Shown: positions 1-5,530, numbered from the stretch's first letter. The stretch: DNA of 9,395 bases from Oscillospiraceae bacterium (GCA_015065205.1 SVQS01000065.1:1-9395), one strand, 5' to 3'. Numbers and translations are program-made. The notes: generated by a model from the letters alone, not told the origin.

Positions 1-280
1 CATACGTATATCCTTTTACGGTCACTTTGCCGTTTTTTTCTTTGATTTTGATCTTGAACCAGATCTTTGTTTTTTGCAGGGAATCATATCTGTCACGTTC
101 TCCTGTTTCAAAATATCCAACAAAATCGTCGTCTGTTTGATATAGATGCAAGCCTCGTCTCGCAGAGGTATATTCCTTGAATATGTTCCACGGAGAATGC
201 TCTTCGGTTTCGAGAAGATACAGGCAGCGGTGCTTGATTTCTTCCGAGCTCAATGCGCTGTCAAAAGAGAAGAACCTCAT
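1..280 (-). CDS. Hypothetical protein, N-terminal 93 residues (cut by window edge)
   Basis: I do not recognise this protein. The reverse strand reads open from ATG at 280-278 to the left edge with no stop. It begins MRFFSFDSALSSEEIKHRC and continues through motifs such as SARRGLHLYQTDDD and GYFETGERDRYDS to a lysine-rich stretch (KIWFKIKIKEKNGKV). The composition is mixed charged and aromatic, as in a soluble protein, with no signal peptide or membrane segment in the visible part. The start is well fixed: an in-frame TGA lies at 298-296, no other start codon lies between, and GAGG sits about 7 bases upstream of the ATG. The gene lies 79 bases downstream of the transporter on the same strand, with no convincing terminator between, so co-transcription is possible. 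That the ORF is real is likely; any function would be a guess. Confidence 0.72.
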   Translation of the reverse strand, partial: MRFFSFDSALSSEEIKHRCLYLLETEEHSPWNIFKEYTSARRGLHLYQTDDDFVGYFETGERDRYDSLQKTKIWFKIKIKEKNGKVTVKGYTY

Positions 281-359
281 ACATTCGCCTCGCTTTCAAG
301 AGTATTTAGTACAGAATCGTTTTCTTGCTAAACGGTAGGGGGATATTATTGGGGTGAAA

Positions 360-1388
360 TTACATCAACCCCATCAGCCAAATCACGCCAAGAGCCGTGA
401 GTGTTACGAGCGTATCAATGGTGATACCGTAGAACATCGGGGCAAGTCCTGCTTTTTTGAAGTCGGTGATGCTCGTTCCAAGACCAATAGCCGCCAAGGC
501 AGAAACCAAGAGGAATCTGCTCGTGCTCTTCATCACCGAGGAAACACCTGCAGGGATCCAACCAATGCTGTTGATAATAGCGAGAGCCAAAAATCCGCAA
601 ATGAACCAAGGAATAACCTTGACGATGTTTACCCTTTTACCTTCAACGGATGCTGCTTGCAGCTCCTTTTGCTTCATACGTGTGCCAACAAAGGCAAATA
701 CGAGAACGGTGGGAATGATAGCGATGGTGCGGGTGAGCTTTACCATCATAGCAAAGTCGCCGGCGGCTTCGGAAAAAGCATAGCCGGATGCCACAACGCT
801 TGCGGTGTCGTTAACAGATGTACCCGCCCAAATGCCGTAGGCGATGTCGGTCATGCCGAGTGCCTTGCCCATCAGGGGATAAAGCGCGATCATTACCATA
901 TCAAAAAGGAAGGTAGAGGACATTGCAAACGCGATATCCTTGTCGTCGGCATCAATTACGGGAGCGATCGCCGCAACGGCAGAGCCGCCGCAAATGCCTG
1001 TTCCCGCGGAGATCAGATTGCCGAGCTTCCAATTGATCTTAAAGATCTTGCGAACGAAATAACCGCCGCCAAAGCACATAGCAAACGTGAAGATCATTAC
1101 GAAGAAGGTCATTTTGCCAACCTCCATAATGACACCGATAGAAAGCGATGCGCCGAGAAGGATGATGGCAACCTTTAAAATCTTTTTGGAAACGAATTTA
1201 AGAGCGGGCTTGATCCAATCCGGGTGGAAGAAGCTGTTGATGATGGTTCCCGAAAACAGGGCAATGATGGATGCACCGAGAAGCCCGCCGGGAATGATTT
1301 CTTCGAGCAGTATCGATAGTCCTGCAACTGCCGCGCAAATGGCAAGACCGAGGGCGAATAAGCCGTTTTTCTTTGTTTTAGATTCCAT
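360..1388 (-). CDS. yeiH: YeiH/UPF0324 family inner-membrane transporter, putative sulfite/sulfate exporter
   Basis: This is a 342-residue polytopic membrane protein with about nine to ten hydrophobic segments. It has conserved signatures of the UPF0324 (YeiH) family: GTGICGGSAVAAIAPV (residues 129-144), WAGTSVNDTASVVASG (187-202), KLTRT (217-221) and GLGTSITDFKKAG near the C terminus (302-314). Family members are annotated as putative sulfate exporters, and the related TauZ has been proposed to export sulfite during taurine breakdown. The substrate here is not shown by the sequence. I chose ATG at 1388 because AAGGAG lies 7 bases upstream. A longer reading from 1442 would add 18 lysine-rich residues, overlap the promoter and lack a ribosome site. 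The gene is divergent from a LysR-type regulator, the common arrangement for this family (as with yeiE-yeiH in E. coli). Family assignment is firm; the transported anion is inference. Confidence 0.93.
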   Translation of the reverse strand: MESKTKKNGLFALGLAICAAVAGLSILLEEIIPGGLLGASIIALFSGTIINSFFHPDWIKPALKFVSKKILKVAIILLGASLSIGVIMEVGKMTFFVMIFTFAMCFGGGYFVRKIFKINWKLGNLISAGTGICGGSAVAAIAPVIDADDKDIAFAMSSTFLFDMVMIALYPLMGKALGMTDIAYGIWAGTSVNDTASVVASGYAFSEAAGDFAMMVKLTRTIAIIPTVLVFAFVGTRMKQKELQAASVEGKRVNIVKVIPWFICGFLALAIINSIGWIPAGVSSVMKSTSRFLLVSALAAIGLGTSITDFKKAGLAPMFYGITIDTLVTLTALGVIWLMGLM

Positions 1389-1402
1389 TTTTAACTCCTT
1401 TT

Positions 1403-1418
1403 TTGAAAAAGTTTTCAA
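1403..1418. promoter_or_regulatory. Palindrome in the yeiH leader
   Basis: TTGAAAA and TTTTCAA form perfect 7-base arms around a 2-base centre. The site lies between the predicted yeiH transcription start (near 1422) and its ribosome binding site. The centre is too short for a good RNA hairpin, so a protein-binding site is more likely. The element is AT-rich, so chance is possible. Confidence 0.35.
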
Positions 1419-1425
1419 TTTCCTC

Positions 1426-1457
1426 TTTATTTTACCACACAAATGTGATAAAATGAA
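1426..1457. promoter_or_regulatory. Overlapping divergent promoters inside a dyad (yeiH and LysR gene)
   Basis: Two extended -10 elements face away from each other. On the plus strand TGATAAAAT (1446-1454) would drive the LysR gene; on the minus strand TGGTAAAAT (1437-1429) would drive yeiH. Each matches TGnTAtAAT with one change. The -35 regions are weak and overlap the opposite -10 (plus TTTATT at 1426-1431). Together they form a 26-base dyad, 1429-1454, with 10 of 13 positions paired, including a CACA/TGTG core. One bound regulator could therefore affect both genes at once, as is usual for divergent LysR-type pairs. Promoter placement is by consensus only. Confidence 0.6.
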
Positions 1458-1466
1458 GTTATTAAA

Positions 1467-1484
1467 TGGAATGAGTCAATTCCA
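1467..1484. promoter_or_regulatory. Inverted repeat, candidate LysR-type operator
   Basis: TGGAAT and ATTCCA are perfect 6-base arms around GAGTCA. The site lies just after the predicted start of LysR-gene transcription and before its ribosome binding site. It contains T-N11-A spacings of the kind LysR-type regulators bind. This position would suit autorepression. It is a candidate only. Confidence 0.4.
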
Positions 1485-1504
1485 GTTATTTATTGGAGGC
1501 GTTT

Positions 1505-2356
1505 ATGGATGCAAAATTGCGCACGTTTTTAACCCTTTGTCAAACAATGAATTATCGCGTTGCGGCAGAGCGATTACATCTTTCGCAACCTGCGGTCACC
1601 AAGCAAATTCAATCCTTGGAGCAATCGCTGCAAACCAAACTCTTTCATTATGATGGGCACACCTTGCACAAAACCGAAAAATGCTTGCTGTTGGAACGGT
1701 ACGCCATTATGATGCAAAGTCAATTTGAAGAACTGCAATTGGCGATTGCAGACAAGGAACGCTTGCGCTTACGCATTGGTGCCACCAAAACCATTGGAGA
1801 CTACGTTTTGATCGATTCTATTAAAGGGTATTTAAAAACTCCCGTTCACGAGCTTTCTTTGGTTGTAGATAACACCAAGCATCTTTTGCAAATGTTGGAC
1901 GAAAACCAATTGGATTTTGCCGTTATTGAGGGAACCTTCAGCAAGACCAAATACGATTCCTATTTGTTCCGCATGGAGCCGTTTGTGGGCATTTGTGCAA
2001 AGGACAGTCCCTTGTGTGGCAGAAATGTAAGCGTAACAGAACTTTTAAACGAAACCATTATTGTACGTGAAGAGGGCTCCGGCACACGTCGTATTTTTGA
2101 AGAACGGTTGGGGGCTGCAGGATATGAATTGAGCGATTTTAACAGAGAAGTTTCTATTAGCAGCTTTGTTTCCGTCAAAGCATTGGTCGCCGGCGGAATC
2201 GGCATCAGCTTTTTGTATCAATCGGTTGTCGCAGGGGAAGAGGATATTGGAACCTTTACCGTTGACGGCATTACAGAGCCGCACGCTTTTCACGTGGTCT
2301 ATACAAAAAACTCAAACGGAAAAAAATATTCGGAGCAGCTTTTGGCGGCTAAGTGA
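1505..2356 (+). CDS. LysR-family transcriptional regulator, divergent from the YeiH-type transporter
   Basis: The 283-residue product has the normal LysR-type length and layout. An N-terminal winged helix-turn-helix occupies about residues 1-60, with the signature AAERLHLSQPAVTKQIQSLE and KLF after it. A linker helix follows. The effector-binding domain runs from about residue 90 (IGATKTIGDY), with REEGSGTRRIFEE and VKALVAGGIGISFL further on. The IGATKTIGDY and REEGSGTR features resemble the CysL/YeiE branch, which is linked to sulfur or anion metabolism; the ligand cannot be read from sequence. I chose ATG at 1505 over TTG at 1493 because GGAGG (1495-1499) lies 5 bases upstream and the TTG would overlap it. 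The regulator probably controls yeiH and itself through the shared region at 1403-1484. After its stop come a hairpin repeat and a strong terminator at 2569. Confidence 0.93.
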   Translation: MDAKLRTFLTLCQTMNYRVAAERLHLSQPAVTKQIQSLEQSLQTKLFHYDGHTLHKTEKCLLLERYAIMMQSQFEELQLAIADKERLRLRIGATKTIGDYVLIDSIKGYLKTPVHELSLVVDNTKHLLQMLDENQLDFAVIEGTFSKTKYDSYLFRMEPFVGICAKDSPLCGRNVSVTELLNETIIVREEGSGTRRIFEERLGAAGYELSDFNREVSISSFVSVKALVAGGIGISFLYQSVVAGEEDIGTFTVDGITEPHAFHVVYTKNSNGKKYSEQLLAAK

Positions 2357-2398
2357 TACTGTGTTTTGGTCAATGTTGCATCGTTTATTAAATGGTGC

Positions 2399-2568
2399 AT
2401 CGCCTTGCAGCGATATGATGTTTTTCGCTACGCTCAAAATGATGTTGCGTCACTTCGCGCCGCAATGAAGCGATGTTTGCCATAAAATGTGGCGGAGCCA
2501 CGCATCATTAGGCGAAGCCGTCATCATTGGGCGTTGCCCAACATCATTTGCCGAAGGCAAACATCATT
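2399..2568. repeat. Iterated-hairpin repeat with CATCATT/AATGATG linkers
   Basis: This gene-free stretch between the LysR gene and the terminator is built from short hairpins separated by a fixed linker. On the right, CATCATT occurs at 2503, 2522, 2542 and 2562, that is every 19-20 bases. Between copies lie hairpins with 3-base loops: GTGGC/GCCAC (2489-2501), GGC/GCC (2511-2519), TTGGGC/GCCCAA (2527-2541) and TTTGCC/GGCAAA (2547-2561). On the left, the reverse complement ATGATG appears at 2415-2420 and AATGATG at 2438-2444, with weaker hairpins ATCGC/GCGAT (2399-2414) and TTGCG/CGCAA (2445-2465). The left and right linkers could pair, closing a large branched structure. No open reading frame or start signal is convincing. 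It resembles dispersed intergenic repeats of Clostridia, but I cannot name a family. Confidence 0.75.
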
Positions 2569-2600
2569 GAAAAAAGCACTGCTTTCGCAGTGCTTTTTTC
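2569..2600. terminator. Bidirectional intrinsic terminator
   Basis: Perfect 14-base arms (GAAAAAAGCACTGC at 2569-2582, its complement at 2587-2600) flank a TTTC loop. The GC-rich half of the stem is followed by six T on either strand. It would end the LysR-gene transcript on the plus strand and the tRNA operon on the minus strand. It directly abuts the CCA end of tRNA-Tyr with no spare base. Confidence 0.92.
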
Positions 2601-2686
2601 TGGTGGGGGATGGTGGATTCGGACCACCGAAGTGAATGCACAACAGATTTACAGTCTGCCCCCTTTGGCCGCTCGGGAAATCCCCC
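2601..2686 (-). tRNA. tRNA-Tyr (anticodon GTA), CCA encoded
   Basis: A class II tRNA of 86 bases including CCA (2603-2601). The acceptor stem pairs GGGGGAT with ATCCCCC. The anticodon stem-loop GCAGA-CTGTAAA-TCTGT places GTA at 2652-2650. A long variable arm, typical of bacterial tRNA-Tyr, follows. The T stem is GGTGG/CCACC. One oddity: the T loop reads TCCGAAT, giving C rather than T at position 55, the site that is normally pseudouridine in almost all elongator tRNAs. It is the second gene of the Thr-Tyr operon. Confidence 0.95.
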
Positions 2687-2693
2687 ATATTGT

Positions 2694-2711
2694 GGGTCAC
2701 GATTGTGACCC
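2694..2711 (-). other. Inter-tRNA hairpin in the Thr-Tyr precursor
   Basis: GGGTCAC (2694-2700) and GTGACCC (2705-2711) form a perfect 7-base stem with a 4-base loop, filling most of the 27-base spacer between the two tRNAs. There is no T tract, so it is unlikely to be a terminator. A role in spacing or processing the precursor is plausible but unproven. Confidence 0.6.
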
Positions 2712-2713
2712 TT

Positions 2714-2788
2714 TGGAGCTGGTGATCGGAGTCGAACCAACAACCTGCTGATTACAAATCAGCTGCTCTGCCATTGAGCCACACCAGC
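2714..2788 (-). tRNA. tRNA-Thr (anticodon TGT), CCA encoded
   Basis: A 75-base tRNA including CCA (2716-2714). The acceptor stem pairs GCTGGTG with CACCAGC. The D stem is GCTC/GAGC. The anticodon arm GCTGA-TTTGTAA-TCAGC puts TGT at 2756-2754, which reads ACA and related threonine codons. The T loop TTCGACT is normal. It is the first gene of the operon, about 37 bases after the predicted transcription start. Confidence 0.96.
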
Positions 2789-2831
2789 GAATTGTTCGTT
2801 TGCGAACCGTATTCGCTTTCGCAACGGGAAT

Positions 2832-2860
2832 ATTATATCACAGGAGATTACATTTGTCAA
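2832..2860 (-). promoter_or_regulatory. Consensus sigma-A promoter of the tRNA-Thr/tRNA-Tyr operon
   Basis: On the minus strand TTGACA (2860-2855) and TATAAT (2837-2832) are both perfect and are separated by exactly 17 bases. The predicted start is near 2825. Such a strong promoter suits a stable RNA operon. The short leader contains a GCGAA/TTCGC hairpin (2802-2816). Confidence 0.92.
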
Positions 2861-2915
2861 GTCTTTTTTGAAAAATATTTTTTATTTCTTTTCTTTACAC
2901 TTTCTTTTTGCCGTA

Positions 2916-3257
2916 TTATTGATTTCCTTTCGACAAAAGAATAATTTTGCAAGACTTTTTTTGGCTTTGGGCATATTTTATTACCCACAAAGTTCCACGA
3001 GATCTGCCGTTCCAAAATGCAATAATTTCATCTGCGCGGTCGACAATCTCTTTGTTACGAATAATGGGAGCTGCACGACCATACAATTCGTATTGTGGCA
3101 AAATTTCTGTCAAAATAATTCCTTTCTTTCGAGCGTATTCTGCAGCGCAAGTATCCACACCTTTTGCACCGCCTGAAATGATCTCATCGCACGGTGAAAT
3201 ATATTCTTCCATATTTTTAACGACAATGTCTCTTGAGCCTATGATTGCTATTTTCAT
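2916..3257 (-). CDS. Small SLOG-domain (DUF2493/YspA-like) protein
   Basis: This 113-residue protein appears to be a stand-alone SLOG/DprA-like Rossmann domain. It opens with a strand and glycine turn, MKIAIIGSRD (GSR at 7-9), then SGGAKGVD (28-35), a middle helix APIIRNKEIVDRAD (63-76), and FWNGRSRGT (81-89). These match the DUF2493/SLOG pattern, in which the glycine-rich loops are thought to bind a nucleotide or related ligand. SLOG domains often occur in conflict and nucleotide-signalling systems; no enzyme activity can be assigned here. I chose ATG at 3257 because GGAGG (3268-3264) lies upstream at normal spacing; an upstream start at 3305 would run through the promoter. The gene is divergent from an Arc-like repressor, and an extended -10 (TGGTATAAT, 3314-3306) drives it. 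I see no terminator before the tRNA promoter. Family is likely; role unknown. Confidence 0.85.
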   Translation of the reverse strand: MKIAIIGSRDIVVKNMEEYISPCDEIISGGAKGVDTCAAEYARKKGIILTEILPQYELYGRAAPIIRNKEIVDRADEIIAFWNGRSRGTLWVIKYAQSQKKSCKIILLSKGNQ

Positions 3258-3280
3258 AATGCACCTCCGCAAATTTAGTC

Positions 3281-3302
3281 TACTTAAAATAAGTATACTT
3301 AA
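3281..3302. promoter_or_regulatory. Overlapping palindromes with TACTTAA repeats, candidate RHH operator
   Basis: TACTTAA occurs at 3281-3287 and 3296-3302, and again at 3333-3339. Between the first two, AAGTA creates two palindromes: TACTT-AAAAT-AAGTA (3281-3295) and the perfect AAGTATACTT (3291-3300). The cluster covers the predicted start of the SLOG transcript, and the third copy lies near the start of the repressor gene. Short repeated half-sites are what Arc-like dimers bind in tandem. Binding by the 3363-3554 product is inference. Confidence 0.55.
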
Positions 3303-3305
3303 CAC

Positions 3306-3314
3306 ATTATACCA
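3306..3314 (-). promoter_or_regulatory. Extended -10 promoter of the SLOG gene
   Basis: The minus strand reads TGGTATAAT, a perfect extended -10 element (TGnTATAAT). No good -35 lies at the usual distance, which extended -10 promoters tolerate. It lies next to the TACTTAA palindromes, so a protein bound there would block transcription start. The promoter for the opposite gene is less clear; TAAAAT at 3315-3320 or 3326-3331 are options. Confidence 0.65.
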
Positions 3315-3362
3315 TAAAATAATCTTAAAATGTACTTAAATCAAGATTTTTAGGAGGTTTTT

Positions 3363-3554
3363 ATGAGAAATAAGCAAAACAAGCACCTTGGAATTGAAAT
3401 TCCACCCGAACTCCACTATAAATTACACTATATTTCCAAATATTACGGTCGGTCGGCAAACGGAGAAATTCTCTATCTTATCCGTCAAGCTATCAAGGAT
3501 TTTGAAAAAACGGAAGGTGAAATTGTCTTTCCGTCGGAATCATCAGAGAACTAA
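3363..3554 (+). CDS. Arc-like ribbon-helix-helix DNA-binding protein
   Basis: The product has 63 residues and reads as one ribbon-helix-helix domain. A basic N terminus leads into the DNA-contacting strand LGIEIP (9-14), helix A (about 15-28), then the turn and helix B in GRSANGEILYLIRQAI (29-44). This is close to the Arc repressor pattern GRSVNSEI. A charged tail follows. Such proteins bind as dimers to short repeated sites, usually repressing their own promoter. The start is supported by AGGAGG directly upstream. It is divergent from the SLOG gene and 41 bases ahead of an alpha/beta hydrolase on the same strand. The TACTTAA repeats upstream are its probable target. It could be an antitoxin-type regulator, but no partner toxin of a known family is visible. 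Confidence 0.87.
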   Translation: MRNKQNKHLGIEIPPELHYKLHYISKYYGRSANGEILYLIRQAIKDFEKTEGEIVFPSESSEN

Positions 3555-3595
3555 AAGAAGTATTTTGCTTGAATACACAGAAAGGCGGTGACACA

Positions 3596-4339
3596 ATGAA
3601 GCACAGAGAATACAAACGAATCAATCCCGATGCCACGGCGGCTATTTTGTTTGTCCACGGCATTGTTGGCACGCCCAATCATTTTGCCGACTTTCTTTCA
3701 CTGGTTCCCGATGATGTTTCTGTTTACAATGTTTTGCTCGACGGTCACGGTGGAACTGTGCAGGATTTTTCGCACACGTCCATGCAAAAGTGGGAAAATC
3801 AAGTACGTGATACGGTTGATGAATTGACACTTTCACATACCGCGGTCTACATTGTTGCCCATTCCATGGGAACGCTTTTTGCCATCGACAGGGCTATCGA
3901 AAATGAAAAGGTCAAAGGCTTGTTTCTTCTTGCTGTACCGCTCAAAATCGCGCCAAAGCCGCGTATGGTTGGCAATTTGTGCAAGGTGTATTTCGACAAG
4001 ATCAAGCCCGACGACGAGGTTGCACTTGCAGCAAAACGTTGCTACGGTATAGCACAGGACAAAAATCCGTTCCATTATTTTGGATGGCTGCCGAGATATT
4101 TGGAGTTGTTTGCCAAGGCGAAAAGGACGCGCAAGCGTTTGGTCGAGCTGCACACGCCTGCCATGGCTTATCAATCTGCCCGCGATGAGCTTGTTTCGAC
4201 CGCTTCCGCGAAGATTTTGAAGCAAAACGAGGCGATCTCGGTTATCGAACTCGAAAATTCGGGGCATTATTACTATGCGCCAAGCGATTTTGAATATCTC
4301 TTGAGTGAGTTTCAAAAGTTTGTCAATCAAATTGGTTAA
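3596..4339 (+). CDS. Alpha/beta hydrolase (carboxylesterase/lysophospholipase-like)
   Basis: This is a 247-residue serine hydrolase with the full set of fold landmarks. The oxyanion strand and turn FVHGIVGTP is near residues 19-27 (H21, G22). The nucleophile elbow AHSMG (88-92) holds Ser90. Asp197 (in ARDELVS) and His224 (in SGHYYY) complete a probable catalytic triad. The HGIVGTP opening resembles small bacterial carboxylesterases and monoacylglycerol lipases of the Est30 type. No signal peptide is seen, so it should be cytoplasmic. I chose ATG at 3596, preceded by AAAGGCGGTG, over an upstream TTG at 3569. It lies 41 bases after the repressor gene with no terminator between, so the two may share a transcript. 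A terminator follows at 4352. Substrate is unknown. Confidence 0.88.
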   Translation: MKHREYKRINPDATAAILFVHGIVGTPNHFADFLSLVPDDVSVYNVLLDGHGGTVQDFSHTSMQKWENQVRDTVDELTLSHTAVYIVAHSMGTLFAIDRAIENEKVKGLFLLAVPLKIAPKPRMVGNLCKVYFDKIKPDDEVALAAKRCYGIAQDKNPFHYFGWLPRYLELFAKAKRTRKRLVELHTPAMAYQSARDELVSTASAKILKQNEAISVIELENSGHYYYAPSDFEYLLSEFQKFVNQIG

Positions 4340-4351
4340 AAAAGAAAATAT

Positions 4352-4393
4352 AACGCGATAGAGAGAATTCTGTTCCTTTCTGTCGCGTTTTTT
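4352..4393 (+). terminator. Intrinsic terminator after the alpha/beta hydrolase gene
   Basis: AACGCGA (4352-4358) pairs with TCGCGTT (4383-4389). The stem continues inward by several further pairs (AGAGAG against CTTTCT with a wobble). A run of six T ends at 4393. It lies 12 bases after the stop codon. Confidence 0.85.
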
Positions 4394-4457
4394 CTGTCTC
4401 TTTCATATTTCTCCTGCAAAACGGAAACAGTAAAAAGAAAAAGGAGAATTTGAAAGA

Positions 4458-5429
4458 ATGTGCACCGCTATCACTTACAAAACAAAGGGCGCCTACTTTG
4501 GGCGTACGCTGGATATTGAATGTTCCTATGGCGAAGAGGTCATTGTTACACCGCGCAACCATAAGCTTTCTTTTCGACACAAAAAGGATTTGGAGAGTCA
4601 CTATGCTATCATCGGGATGGGAACGGTTAAGGACGGCTATCCGCTCTATTATGATGCCGCAAACGAGTGCGGCTTGGGTATGGCAGGGCTTAATTTCCCC
4701 ATCAACGCCTGCTACTTTCCTCTGCAAGAGGGGAAAGAAAACATCTCTCCTTTCGAGCTTATTCCGTGGCTGCTCTCACAGTGCAAAAACGTTGACGAGG
4801 CGCGCAAGCGTCTCTCACGCATCCACCTTTGTAATACGCCATTCAGTCCCGAGTTGCCGCTATCCCCCTTGCATTGGATGATTGCGGATAGGGAAGAGTC
4901 TATCGTTGTGGAAAGCGTAGAAGAGGGGATCAAAATATATGAAAATCCCGTGGGGGTTCTAACCAACAATCCGCCGTTTTCTTATCACCTGTTGCATCTT
5001 TGCGACTATATGACACTTTCTAAAAATCCGCCAAAGGCGCAGTTTGGTAAGGATTTTCTCACCCCTTACAGTCGGGGAATGGGTGCGATGGGATTGCCCG
5101 GGGATTTTTCGTCGGCATCACGCTTTGTTCGGGCGGCGTTTGTACGAGAAAATGCGGTATCGAAGAGCGATGAATTGTCGAGCATATCGCAGTTTTTTCA
5201 CATTTTGGGCTCTGTGGAGCACGTGCGCGGCTGTGTGCTTCTCAACGACGGAAAATACGAGATTACCGCATATACGTCCTGCATCAATCTCGAGCGTGGC
5301 ATTTATTACTATACGACCTACGAAAATCGCACCATTTCTGCCGTTGATCTTTCCAAATGTGATCTTGAGGCAAGAGAACTCTGCCGCTTTCCTTTGCAAA
5401 CCGCGCAGAGGATAGAGTGGCAAAATTGA
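4458..5429 (+). CDS. bsh: Choloylglycine hydrolase family, probable bile salt hydrolase
   Basis: The 323-residue product is an N-terminal nucleophile hydrolase of the choloylglycine/penicillin V acylase family. These enzymes split the amide bond of conjugated bile salts, freeing glycine or taurine. Removal of Met1 exposes Cys2 (MCTAIT). Other active-site residues are in place: Arg16 and Asp19 (GRTLD), Asn79 (GLNFP), Asn170 (LTNNP) and Arg222 (SSASRFVR). These match Cys2, Arg18, Asp21, Asn82, Asn175 and Arg228 of the Bifidobacterium longum enzyme. The asparagine in GLNFP and the LPGDFSSASRF stretch favour bile salt hydrolase over penicillin acylase. The loop before GLPGD reads YSRGMG; an S-R-X motif there has been associated with preference for taurine conjugates in lactobacillus enzymes. 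No signal peptide. AAGGAG (4441-4446) is 11 bases upstream. It follows a terminator, so it probably has its own promoter, which I cannot place. Confidence 0.92.
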   Translation: MCTAITYKTKGAYFGRTLDIECSYGEEVIVTPRNHKLSFRHKKDLESHYAIIGMGTVKDGYPLYYDAANECGLGMAGLNFPINACYFPLQEGKENISPFELIPWLLSQCKNVDEARKRLSRIHLCNTPFSPELPLSPLHWMIADREESIVVESVEEGIKIYENPVGVLTNNPPFSYHLLHLCDYMTLSKNPPKAQFGKDFLTPYSRGMGAMGLPGDFSSASRFVRAAFVRENAVSKSDELSSISQFFHILGSVEHVRGCVLLNDGKYEITAYTSCINLERGIYYYTTYENRTISAVDLSKCDLEARELCRFPLQTAQRIEWQN

Positions 5430-5458
5430 AGCAAAGTCGAAAATTTACGAAAAATATC

Positions 5459-5486
5459 TTGACAATTCCTTTATAAACAGTATAAT
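5459..5486 (+). promoter_or_regulatory. Sigma-A promoter of the miaB-ylbF-mutS cluster
   Basis: TTGACA (5459-5464) and TATAAT (5481-5486) are both perfect consensus with a 16-base spacer. The start should be near 5493, about 38 bases before the miaB start codon. No terminator is visible through 7400, so it can serve all three genes. Confidence 0.88.
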
Positions 5487-5530
5487 ATAATAGAGTTATT
5501 ATGCTCAATTTATACTCAAAGGAATTGCCA

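Noticed and set aside
146..331. 61-codon open frame on the plus strand
   Set aside because: It is antisense to the 1-280 minus-strand gene, which has a better start, a ribosome site and more protein-like composition.
281..359. Terminator between yeiH and the left-edge gene
   Set aside because: Only weak pairings (CGTTT/AAACG) are present, with no GC-rich stem followed by a T run on the minus strand.
354..1178. 274-codon open frame on the plus strand
   Set aside because: It is antisense to yeiH. The minus-strand product has clear membrane segments and family motifs, while this frame is a low-hydrophobicity shadow.
2503..2568. CATCATT repeat as a short CRISPR array
   Set aside because: The repeat is only 7 bases, the spacers are 12-13 bases and are themselves hairpins, and no cas genes are nearby.
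2527..2751. 74-codon open frame on the plus strand across the tRNA region
   Set aside because: It reads through the antisense strand of both tRNAs and the terminator. Peptides of this kind (GGWWIRTTEV) are a well-known annotation artefact.
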